64,000 bases of DNA from Onchidella celtica (taxonomy: Eukaryota; Mollusca; Gastropoda; Systellommatophora; Onchidiidae). Below, piece after piece: positions 36,558-49,157 of this stretch (the first letter of the stretch is position 1; every line of letters begins with the position of its first letter). The notes beneath the pieces are model-generated. The model saw only the letters and a program-made list of their open reading frames with translations, ran no database searches and had not been told where the DNA came from. Made by a program: the position numbers and the translations under genes. The stretch lies in the NCBI GenBank assembly GCA_963931925.1, contig OZ007579.1:50187619-50251618 (forward strand), read 5' to 3'.

Positions 36558-39500
36558 TTACCATACATATTTCCCTTTTAATTTATGTAAGTCACCCTGA
36601 GCAGACAGGCCTGCCATAATAGTGGGGACAGCGATTTCCAGGAATAAATGATGCCTGGAGAAGACGGTGGAAAAGTAGATGAACTGGAATTTCAAGGATG
36701 ATGGCACATAGAAGATATCTGAAGCTTCGTACGTCACGCATGTGGAACAGTTCGTAATTTGCTGGAGCTGTAGTCCAAACCGTTTTACCACATCCCCCAA
36801 CAATGGGTGTGACGCCAGTGATTTCAGAGAATTGAGAGTGACTGCCGCAGTGCTCCTGCCCGCCTCAAAATCCCACGGTATCCAATGATCTTGCTTGACT
36901 ATATCCGGGACTTTAGCGGATCTGACGTCACCAGACCGTAGTCTCGGAAACCACAGTTGATTAACAGGTAGTTTCTTGATGGTGATTGGTTGATTAAAGA
37001 AAAAAAAGGGATTAATATAAAACATATATTACCAAAAAAAGGCGTGGGTGGATAGATTGATAGGTGGACAGAAGGATGGACAGGTGAACAGATGGACAGA
37101 CACACAGACAGACAGACAGGCAGGCAAGCAGGCAGACAGACAAATAGATTAGCCAAACAGACAGATGGTCAAAAATAACAAAATTAATTTTCTTAAGTGT
37201 CAGCTAATCCAGCCCAGTCGCTTTTGTATCGACCCATTGCGTTGATTCAAGTTTCAGGTATTTGTAAATAAAAAGTTGTATATATGGCCTTTAGCGTCTT
37301 TACAGACGGTCTTAGCAGCTAGAATATTCACTTTCACTTTGACTGACAGCTTTTCTCGTGGCTTATTCTACCAATGTTTGACCCGAGAGTGCGATGGCAG
37401 TGATTGCAGGTCAGTCTTTTGGGTTCACTTTGGCGAGTGTTTTCATTCCGCCTCTGTCGTTTTGTCAGGTATGTTTCTTTTGCCTTGAAGTCTATTGCGA
37501 GCGTGCCACTGCGCAATTTTTGTCTCCATCTGCTTCGATCACTTGCAAGGTTCTCCCATTCATTGGGGTCGATGTTGAATGCTTTCATCGTGACCTTGCA
37601 AGTGTCTTTGAATCGCAGATGTGGCCTACCTCTGGGTCGGTTGCCAGTAGCAAGTTCCCCGTAGAGAATTTGTCTGGGGATGCGATCATTTTCCATACGG
37701 TGGAGATGTCCAAGCCACCGCAGTCTTTTTTTGCCTAGGAGAGCCTGAGTTGATGGAATGTTGGCTCGGCTCAGAACTTCGATATTTGAGATCCTGTCTT
37801 GCCACTTGATCTTGAGAATTTTGCGTAGGCAGCGCAGGTGGAAGGAGTTGAGGGATCTTTCATGTTTGGAGTAGGTGGTCCATGTCTCTGAGCCATACAG
37901 CAGGGTGCTTAGGACGCAAGTTTGGTACACGAGTACCTTTGTTTTGATGGTCAGCTTGCTATTGTTCCACACCCTTTTTGAGAGTTTGCCAAAAGCTGTG
38001 GCCGCCTTTCCTATTCTGGCATTTATTTCAGTTGTTATGTCTGTGCTACCACTGATGGTTGAGCCTAGGTAGCAGAATTTTCCCACTTGCTCCAGAGGAG
38101 AGCCATTCAGCATGATTGGGTTGGAGTTTCTCAAGCCTTATGTCAAAACTACAGTTTTTTAGACACTGATCTTTAGCATGAATTTGTCACAGACTTTGGC
38201 AAAGCTATTCATGAGAGCCTGGAGCGTGGTTTCATCGTGGGCCACGATTGCAGCATCATCTGCGAAGAGGAGCTCTTGTAACATAATATGCTCTGTACGA
38301 GATTTTGCTTTTAGTCTGGCAACATTAAAAATGGAGCCGTCCACTCTGGTGTTAATAAGTACTCCACCTGAACATTGACCAAAGGCATTCTTGAGTAGGG
38401 CTGCAAAATATATACCAAATAAGGTAGGAGCAAGAACACATCATTGCTTCACACCGCTGTTTACAGCAAATGAATTGGATGTGCAGCCCTCAAAGTTGAC
38501 ACATGCCCTCATGTCAGTGTGGAAGGATGCAATAAGTTTTAGCAATGTTGGTGGACAGCCTATGGATTTAAGGACTGCATACAGGCCAGATCGGCTTACG
38601 GTGTCGAAAGCCTTTGTTAGGTCCACAAAGCATGTTATAAGCGGCCTGTTTTGTTCTTTACATTTTTCTTGGATTTGCCGAAGTGCAAATATCATGTCAA
38701 TAGTTGATCGTTTGCTTCGAAAGCCACATTGTGTTTCTGGTAAGATAAGACTTTTTCCGCCAGTTGTTGAAGGCGGCAGAGGATGACGCGAGCAAAAGCC
38801 TTTCCAGTAATGCTGAGGAGGGATATGCCTCGATAGTTGTTGCAGTCGCCTTTGTCTCCTTTGTTCTTGTAAAGTGTGACAATTTTGGCGTCTCTCATAT
38901 CATGTGGTATCACGCCTTCTTTCCAACACTGCAGTAACAGATTATACAGGTGTGGTAATAGTGGGCCTTTTAGGTCTTTTAATACCTCTGCAGGAATGTT
39001 GTCACTTCCTGTGGCTTTTCCAGCAGACAGGTGGTCGATTGCATTGGAAAGCTCGACTAAGGAAGGTTCAGCGTCAAGTTCGGCCATTATTGGCAGTTTT
39101 TGGAGGTGTTCCTCAAAATCTGGTGGAATATTTTTCTCAGTTGAATACAACAGAGAGTAATGCTCTACCCACCTATTCAGTTGTTCATTTTTATCTGTGA
39201 TGGGTTCACCATTTACAGACTTAAGTGGGGCGCTTTTGGTGATGATTGGCCCAAGGGCTACTTTCATCTGACTAAAGGCGGTTTTCATATCTCCCTTTTC
39301 ATTTGCCTCTTGTATGCTGTTACACAAGTCTGTCCAGTATTTGTTGGCGCAACGTCTTACCTCCAGCTGAAGTTTAGCTTTTGCATTTTTCAAACAAGTT
39401 TTTGTACTCTGATTGCAATTTTTGTTATACTCATTGAAAGCAGATTTCTTTTGCTCAATGAGAGGTAGGAGAATTTCGCTGTTCTGGGCTACCCAGTCGT

Positions 39501-42500
39501 TGTTTGAAACTTTATGCTGTCCAAAAGACTTGATGGCACAGTCATGAATTTTTGAACTGAGAGTGTTCCATGTTTCATCTACCGAGTCACATTGGGTGAC
39601 ATTATCCATGCTTTCAGCAAATAACTTTTCAAATGACTTTCTATTTGATTCATCTCTGATTGCTGTTACATTGATCTTAGGGATTGAAGGGGCTTTTGAT
39701 CTGTATATTTTCTTGGCCGAAATTTTGATTTTGCTGACTACCAGTGCATGGTCGGTGTCACAGTCAGCACTGTGGAGGGAACGAGTTATTTTTATACAGC
39801 CCAAACTCTTCCTCCTTGAGAGAATAAGATCTAATTGATGCCAATGGCCAGACCTGGGATGGCGCCATGATGTTCTTTGGCATCTCTTAAGGTCAAAGTA
39901 CGTGTTTGTAACACATAATGAGTTTACGGAGCATAGCTCCAGAAGGCGCTGCCCGTTTTCGTTGATGTTGCCAATGCCGAAGTGCCCAATGCACTTTGGC
40001 CATGCGGAGTGATCTGCTCCCACTCGAGCGTTAAAGTCACCCAGAATTAGCAGGCCTTCGGTGAGAGGGATGTTGTGGAGAGTCCTCTGCAATGCCTCGT
40101 AGAAAATGTCTTTGGTTTCGTCAGAGGAGGTAAGTGTTGGGGCATAGACACAGATAATGTTGGTAAAACCAGACCGGGTGTTCAGTCTGAGTGTCATGAT
40201 GCGTTCTGACACTCCAATTGGAGTTGCGATCGAATTGATAAGGGAGTTTTTTACGGCGAAGCCCACGCCGTGGATTCTCGGCTGTTCGCTGCTAAGGCCC
40301 TGCCAGAAGAAGGTGTAGTTTTCTTCTTTGACTGACCCGGAGTCGGGAAGTCGAGTTTCTTGAAGGGCAGCGATGTCGATGTTTAGTAGCTGAAGTTCTC
40401 GATCAATAATTTGGGATTTCCTGATGGAGTCAATATTAGTGAGATCTTGCTGTTGCAAGCCTGGGCGCATTGTTCTGACGTTCCAGGTACCAAGTTTTAG
40501 TATTTTTCTGTTTTTGCCAGGTGCACACTTTACGTCAGCTTTTTGACTTTTGGTCTAGCTCCAACCACCTTATGAAGCAGGCTGACGTGGCGGAACAACA
40601 CCCAACTGCCTGGGGGCTGCCCAGGTTACGGCGGGCGGTAGTTGATCAATGCAGCTGAAAAGCCGCTCCCACCGACAGAGGGGACCCCTGGCGCTCATCC
40701 GTACGCCAAATGGATTGAGCTTATCACCGGTAACTGCCACCTCCCGTGTTGTGCCCATCCGTAACGGATGGCTGGAGTGTCCTCTCCAAATCGGAAATGG
40801 GTGGGCTTATAGAGGAGAGACAGACGCTTGCCAAGCCCGAGCAAACGCCTCCTCGTTTTGCTGCCTTGCCTGGGCTATTTTTAAGAGATGGTGCTTTGCC
40901 CAGAGGCACCACCCCTCTCTCTGCCATTCTAGTTAAACCCAAGGGAGAGACCAGGTCAATACATTTGGAACTAGTCCGGCTGCAGGAGATGCTGGAAGCC
41001 AGTTTGATGCAGTTCTCCCTGACAACCACCTTCGGGTCTCCACTCCTGATTTTCTGTCTGGGTTTACTCCCATAGCCTTTGCTATCATAGCAACACACAA
41101 GGCAGTGTGGTATTTGTATTCAGGGTTACCTTCCCCTAGTCTTCCTCTCTCCCGAGATGACCCACAAGACAGTGGGGGTGACAGTAGCAGGCTGTATTGT
41201 GTACTGTCATACAATAGCAGAAAACTCTGGCCTGACATGGATAAAAAGTTGTAAGAATGTAAAATACAATGATCTCTGTTTTTGGCTCCCTGTAGTAAGT
41301 CCACGTCACCCGAAACGATATTAATACGCGTTCAATTCTGTGCGCGCAATGTCCCGGCCACAAATGGGTGCGTAGTGTTCTGGTGCTCATGAAATCTCTT
41401 TTTAAGACTGTAAAATATGGGAAGCTTTCCAGATCAAAAAGTCCAAAAAGAGACAGAGAGATAGAACGATGGATTAACAGGCTTATCCCGGATAATGCCG
41501 GGTACATCATCTAGTAGATATAAAAATATATATATTGTATACACGTGTATTAAATACTTGCACAAGCAGTGCACGGTTCCGATATGAACATCTCTACCTG
41601 TAGGTTCCAGACGTTGAGTAGTACATCATCACTGATTTGCAAGTAGCCATCGACGTCATAGCCCATCTTCATGGCAGCGGACATACACTCGTAGCCTCTA
41701 GAGAAACAGAGACAACAATTTTTGCGGCAGAGGTATTTACAAACACCAGCAGAGCATCCGATTTACGAACGGGCAAGAGAATAGACCAACAGCAACACAA
41801 ATCCGAGTTTTCAGCTCATCCCTGAAATAGGAGGTCGGGGTGAGGTGGCCATGTTTCCCCAGTTCAAACCACCAAGGTGGAAAAGTATCAAAATATAATG
41901 CTCCATTTCTTCTCATATAAATAATTATGTCCACGCAGACCGACAAGCCAGTTTGCATCTGTCAGCTCATTTTGTAATTAATTTTTCAATGAGTTGTTTC
42001 GGGGCCTTTCGGCTAAACGCATTTACGGGGCCTACTCCGATTACGAAATTTGCAAAGTTGTAAAAATAGATCTTTTCCATTTATCACAGGAAGTACAGTA
42101 AAAAAAAAAGTGAGAAGGGCAACTTTTGTGACGTAGGGGAAACAAAGCAATTCAAGGGACAAATATTTACATGACCAATCAAGAAGGAGATGAATAAAAA
42201 TAGAAATATATCTCATCACTCCACCCTTCCCAACCCCCAACCCCCTCCCCCCCCCCCCACCACACACACACACACATATACGATGAAAACTGAGAAATTG
42301 GGCGAAATATCTCTACCTTGGGTCTTGTATGTTCTAACTCCTCATTTTGCACAAGTGCATGTTAAACGTTTGCGGCTTTGGTATTACGATAAGGAGTTAC
42401 ACTAATCCCTGTCAACCCCACCCCCCCCCCCAACCTTTTCCAAAAAAAAAACTCCGACCGGCCAAGACGACGTGCCTGCTCCAGTTGTAACTGGGCTACA

Positions 42501-45500
42501 GTTATGCAACGGCAAATTTCCCAAATGAGATTAAAGAAGTACACAAATACAAATACAACTAATCTGAACTGTGAAAGAGCTTGACAAGTGCCTCAACGCA
42601 TTTTAAGTGTGCATTTTTTATACCTTTTCCACATACTGAAAGATCTCTCGTTTTGCTTCCAGAAAATATAGCTAGAACTAACAAGAACTAACAAGAACTA
42701 ACAAGAACTAATGTAGCAAAGTGTTAGACGACCATTGTGTGGCTCTGAAACCTTCAGCTCTTTCAGAATGCTTCACTCTGAACATAACAGTCCTGGGCTA
42801 GTTTTTCTCCCAGAAGACAATTTTATTGTCGCTGATCCTTAATTGTGCCCAACTTTTCTGTTTATTTTGTAGTCCAAGTAGACTTTCGTATCGTGAAAAA
42901 ATCCCGTTGATTGTTCTGATAGACCGACTCTTACCTGTGGCCCCGGAAATGGTTGACCTCAATGTATGTGATGGGATTTGTTGATTGGTTATAGTGGCGG
43001 CTGAAGGAACTGAGCACTTCTGTGCAGTAAACGATATGTTTGAAGTGGCGCCCGTACATCACTTCCAGATAAGGAACGTCTTTGATATACCTGAACAGAG
43101 ATGATCGTGCGAGCAGGTCAATTCAATTGTAACAATATAAAGTATAATCGGATGATGTAATGTCATATATAAAGTAATGTAGTAAAAATGTAGTCTATTG
43201 CACTATTATGATATAATATAACTTTGTTTCAAGCCCTGTTCCATCCCCGCGGAGTTTGCTTGTGTGTGTAAATTGTTCGTTGACGTAGACAGGAGTGGCC
43301 AAACCACGGCTCTCGTGCCACATGCGTCCCTTTACCTTCAGTAGTGCAGCTCGTGGAAATAATTATGTTGGCTAAGTGTGTTTGTTGTTGTTGTTATTAT
43401 TTTGGAAGCATTTGGTATATAAATGTTTGTGATTACTGAATGATTTACACAGTTTAAAAAACTGCACACATTATTAAGTATTCTTGGACACACATGTATT
43501 TTCTTAATATTTAATTTACAATATCATTTCTATGCTGATGATACCCAGCTCTACAGTTCTGCCTTGCCATGCGATGTTGACAGCCTTCTGCAGCAGGCTG
43601 GAAACTGTATAACAGAAATTAAAAGCTGGATGAACCAAAACAAACTGGCACTAAATGAGGATAAAACTGAGGTTATTTTATTAGGCCGTGAGCGGGTTCT
43701 GCAAGAAGTGGACAGAACTGAGATGATAATTGGCACTAATTCAATAGAAATTTCAAAAAAAGTAAAAAACCTAGGGGTTTACATTGATTCAAATCTTTCT
43801 ATGTCGTCTCAGGTTAGTCACCTCATTCGTATTCTATACATGGAAATCTGGAAAATTGGTAAAATCAGACATCTTATTTCAACTGAAACTGCGGCTGTTT
43901 TATTAAATTCTTTTGTACTTTCAAAGCTTGACTATTGCAACTCCCTTTTGGCTGGAATTTCACACAAAAATATTAGAAAACTCCAAATTGCTCAAAACAA
44001 TGCAGCGAGACTTGTTTTGGAGAAAAAGAAAAGAGATTCAGCACTGCCACTTCTGCAGAGTTTGCACTGGCTGCCAGTCGAGAAGAGAATAATGTACAAA
44101 TTGTCATCCATTTGTCACAAATGTGTCAATAATACTGCTCCATCGTACCTAGTTGATTTAACTGATTACTATGTTCCATCTCGTCAACTAAGATCATCAT
44201 CTGACACTACAAAATTGAAAGTACCTAAAATGAATCTGTCCACTGTAGGAGAAAAGTCCTTTTCATTTCTTGGCCCTACCATCTGGAACACTCTTCCAAA
44301 GACAACCAGGGAAATTAATGACATTGGTTCTTTCAAACGCCATCTGAAGACCCATTTCTTTCAGACAAACTAGGCTAGGTGTTTTTCGGCAGCAACAATA
44401 GTAAATATTTTTGAATTTCTTTTGTGTATGCGTGTGTGTGTGTGTGTGTAAGAGTTTGTTAAAGCGCCCAGAGCTTGTCATCGACGGGGTTGGGCGCTAT
44501 ATAAATGCAATATATTATTATTATTATTATTATTATATCAATTTTATGAGTGGTTGTTTTTTGGGGTTTTTTTTTTTGGTAACAATATGAACAATAAAAA
44601 CGTGTGTAAATTTTGTTGATATCTTGTGGCTCTTGAACATCTGAAGTATATGATATGTGGCTCTTACATTATGAAAGTGTGCCCCCCCCCCCCCCAATGA
44701 CATAATGACATAATGGTATACTCACTCCGCCCAGTTAAAGACTACGATCAGAAGAATGTTCGGTATTTTATGGTGCTTCGGCATGGTGCCCATCAAAGTG
44801 ATGTTTCCTCTTTGGCAAATGCTCTTGAACACAGTATTTTGTGAGATCATTCCACAGTTTGCTTGTGTGTTGACTTTCTGATGGGTACCGTTGTGTCTCA
44901 AAGATGTAACATTCCTCGTTCTCAGACTATTCGAGCACTCCTTCTCGTGGACAAGTTTTTTGCCTGGTGTGAAGAGAACCGGAATCCCCGATGCACTGTT
45001 TTGCTCTTTGTCGAAATCAAAGACACTTCTGCGTGTAAAATTGTAACCTGCCCATCGCAGCATCTGCAACCAGCCAATCAGGCCATCGTTTAAATTGGCA
45101 TCCATTTTAATATTCGTAGAATATGACGTCACCAGTTCTTGAATGCATTTGTCTACCGTGTTGTTTACCTGGCATCTCCAGTTCTTGAGCCGATCTGGCA
45201 GTGTATTTAGTTCTTTTTGCATTGTCTGGTGAATCCTGCACGTATCGCAGGTTTGTTTGGCATATCTGTTATAAACACGGCTGAAAGTATATGGAAAGAA
45301 TCCTAACTCTATCTCTGTTTCCCACAAAAGCCGCTGTATGAAAAGACAGATCACTGCTTGGACAGTTTCGTCACTACTGTCAGTGAGTGACCCAAACAGC
45401 AGCCAGAATGCATCTCTGGGGACAAGAATGTTCTGGAGATCCACTGCACCAAACGTTCCAGCCTTCACGAAAGGTTTTGCTGCTCTGGAGTCAAGGGCGT

Positions 45501-46843
45501 CCTTGTGAGCACTTGTAGAAATGCCCTGAAGGAGTGAAATGAAATGATAACCCTTGACAAATGTAAACGGCAATCTTGGCTTATTGTGATGGTATGGGAT
45601 GTATCAACCCATGAGGATGGGTACATCTAGTACATTTAGACTTTCACATACACACGTGCAGTGAGTGAAGGACAAAGAGGGTGAGAGGAGTGAGAGAGAA
45701 TGAGAGAGAGACAGGATGACAGAGAGGGAGCGTGTGAGAGAGGCAGGGAGAAACAGAGTGAGAAAGAGACATAGCGAGAGAGAAGAGAGAGGGGCAGAGA
45801 GACCGAGTGTGAGAGATTTGAAGAGAGAGAGAGGGGGGGGGATACAGACAAACTGACAGACAGGCTAGACAGATAGACTGACAGACAGAAAAACAAAGAA
45901 GTGCACAAAGATTCATGAGGGGGAAAGACCGCGCTGTCTATATCGTACATCCAGACAGTGTTGGGGTCAAGGGACTTTGTTCTCGGTCATGATGCGTCAG
46001 TACAAATATGGAACAACAGATCTTTCCTACTTTAGCTATATTCATGATGTTCGTTGCATTGTACAAGAAATAAAATTCACCTTGATGCCCTTCATTGTTC
46101 AGTTAAAACTTAATACGTTCCGGCCCGCCAACATCCGAAAATAAAGACGGAACAATGTAAGTTTTAACTGAACACTTAGACCGCGCCTTATATTATTTCT
46201 GAATGACCATCTGAAAGGGGCCACAACTCGTGCAAAGATTGACTCACTCAGTTTTGGCAAAATGCTTTTCAACTGGGTACTTTATTTACGTTTCGTTTTC
46301 ACATCTTCTAAATTTTACAAATAAAATTAAATAGTTCGAATAAATTCTATCGCATTGGTAAAATTCTCAAAAAGTTGTTTCGTGAGAAAGTGACAGGTCA
46401 GAGGAAGACAAACAGAGAAGATGTTGGACTGTTTGTTAAAATGGCATGGAAAAACCAGGATTTCCAACTGGTTATCGCTGACGGGTGCAGGAGTTAATAA
46501 AGGACAATAATCGACCACTTTCACTTTCAGGCAAAGGCAGGACGATGAAGATGAAGATGATGATGATAATGATGAGAATGGTGATGACCATGCAGTTGAT
46601 TATTTGTGCTGTCTCTATAGAAATGAAGGAAGAACTGCCGCTAAAGTCTGGAGTCTGCTGCTGGTTCCTGGGACACGCAGACCTACATAATTTGTTGTCA
46701 TTTCTACCCATTCAAATACATGCAATTATCTTCAGAAATATTAACAGGCTCACATATGACAAACAGCTGACAGACGGTCGGACAGACAAATATAGTTAGG
46801 CATGCAGGAAAGCAGCCAAGAAAGCGGATAGACAGATAGATAA

Positions 46844-46937
<94 letters not shown>

Positions 46938-46970
46938 AGACAGACAGACGGACAGACGGACTAACGGCCG

Positions 46971-47008
<38 letters not shown>

Positions 47009-47081
47009 TAGACAGACAGACAGACAGACAGATAGGCAGACAGACAGATAGGCAGACAGACAGATAGATAGATAGACAGAC

Positions 47082-47157
<76 letters not shown>

Positions 47158-48973
47158 GGATGGATGGATGGATGGGTGGATGGATGGATGGATGGATGGA
47201 TGGATGGATGGATAATTGTAGGCCCACTCCATATAGATGCGCTCTTACACGTCATCAAATAAAATGGTAATTTAAAAAATTGACAGAGGGATCAAACGAT
47301 AGGGTGAGGGGAAACATGAGAAATGTTTACGACATATTTACAACCTAAGTTCAAAGAACATGTCTATGATATTCTCCCATACGTAAATGTATACGTATTT
47401 CAAAAGTGTGCACAAACAAAAACAAAAATCATAACAAGAGCACGAGCTGAAGAAATGGTTGGAAATCACTGACTGGTCGATATTACCTTCTTCTTGCAGT
47501 GGGTCACAGGGGCGTAGACTGCCCGCTGGGATACTTTGGCGATCGCGTAATTCTTAGCCCTCAGCTGTGACAGCTTGCCCATCCAGCTGTAAGGGTCCAT
47601 GAAATGCCCGCAGGGCTCAAATATATCCTGCAAAATGACAAAGTAATCACCTAGTAGAATAAAGTTGTTTTTGTCTTCCTAAAATTTGGCGCTTTCTTTG
47701 TACGTACACGGTTTGTGATCTACAAACTAACCTGATCTTCTATTACAAGCAAAATTTGGTCTGTGCTGGTAGCCTGATTAAAAAAAAAAAAAAAACTTTT
47801 GCTGTCAAAGATGGAAAATTTGTGAATTAATAATAGAGATAATTTGGTATCATAGGGGCAATGCTCTCACTTTATGAAAACCAACTGAACACCAAGTCAT
47901 GAAACATTCGTAGATGAAAAGTAATGAAATAAGCTAGGCTTTTACGTTTGTAGCCAGTCCCCACGCTGAATTAGGCAAACAAACAAAGCTAACGGGCATA
48001 GTAAAATTCGTGCTACAACAGAAGATGAATTGGGTCGGGCATGTGGAAAGGATGAATGACAATAGATGGACAAAACGCTGCGCTGAATGGCAAACCAGGG
48101 TCAGGAAAAAGAACACGGGGAGACCAAGAAGAAGATAGCAGGGTGGTATTAAAACGAGAGAAGGAACCACACGGATGAGGAAGACACTAGACAGAAAGGA
48201 ATGGAACTGGAAGTCATTATCGGAGGGCTACATACTGCAGTAAATGGACAATGCATGGGTGAACGTTGAAAGGTGAAAGCCAGCTGAGGGATAAATTTGT
48301 TCTGAAAACTAATTAATTGATCGAAAATGCGATGTTGTGAGGCCATGAGTTCCTTTGCCACTTGATAAAAATCAGATTCTCCCACTTAAGCACCAACAAG
48401 CTAGAAATTATAACATACTGACGTCAGGTTCAGTGAACACAAAGCTTCGTGTTGCGGCCCATGTTGTGCTCTGCAACATTATTTTTCTTTCACCCTGACA
48501 TTCCCTCCATTATTGCCTGCGCAGCCTTTAGGCCGAGCGAACCTCCTGTATAGGCAGTTTTTAGACCATCTTTCTTATCTTATCTTATTATATAAAAAAA
48601 AATAGTGGCGCGAGTAATTCATTGTGGTGCAATTTTGATCCTTTTTTTGCTCGACTCTACAGCCTAAATGATAGTTTCAACATTCATAAAGTCAATTTTC
48701 CTAAGTGTCAACGACTCCAGTGAAATGGCTTTTGTATCGACCGATTGTGTTGATTCAAGTTTCAGGTAATTTTGAATTAAGAGTAGTAAAAAAGTAAAAT
48801 ACAATCATCTTTGTTTTGGCTCCCTGCAGTAAGCCCATCGCACCAGAAATGATGTTAATACGCGTTCAATTCCGTGCGCACAATTTCCCTATAAAAAATG
48901 AGTGCATAGGATGCGCATGAAATCTATGGTAAGACCAGACTGTAGAATACGGGAAGCTTTTCTCTCTCTCGCT

Positions 48974-49029
<56 letters not shown>

Positions 49030-49058
49030 CTCATTCTCTCTCTCTCTCTCTCTCTCCC

Positions 49059-49102
<44 letters not shown>

Positions 49103-49105
49103 GCT

Positions 49106-49157
<52 letters not shown>

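Noticed and set aside
37394-38786. Several plus-strand frames across the LINE
   Set aside because: They are antisense shadows of the RTE-like reverse transcriptase. The minus strand carries EN and RT motifs.
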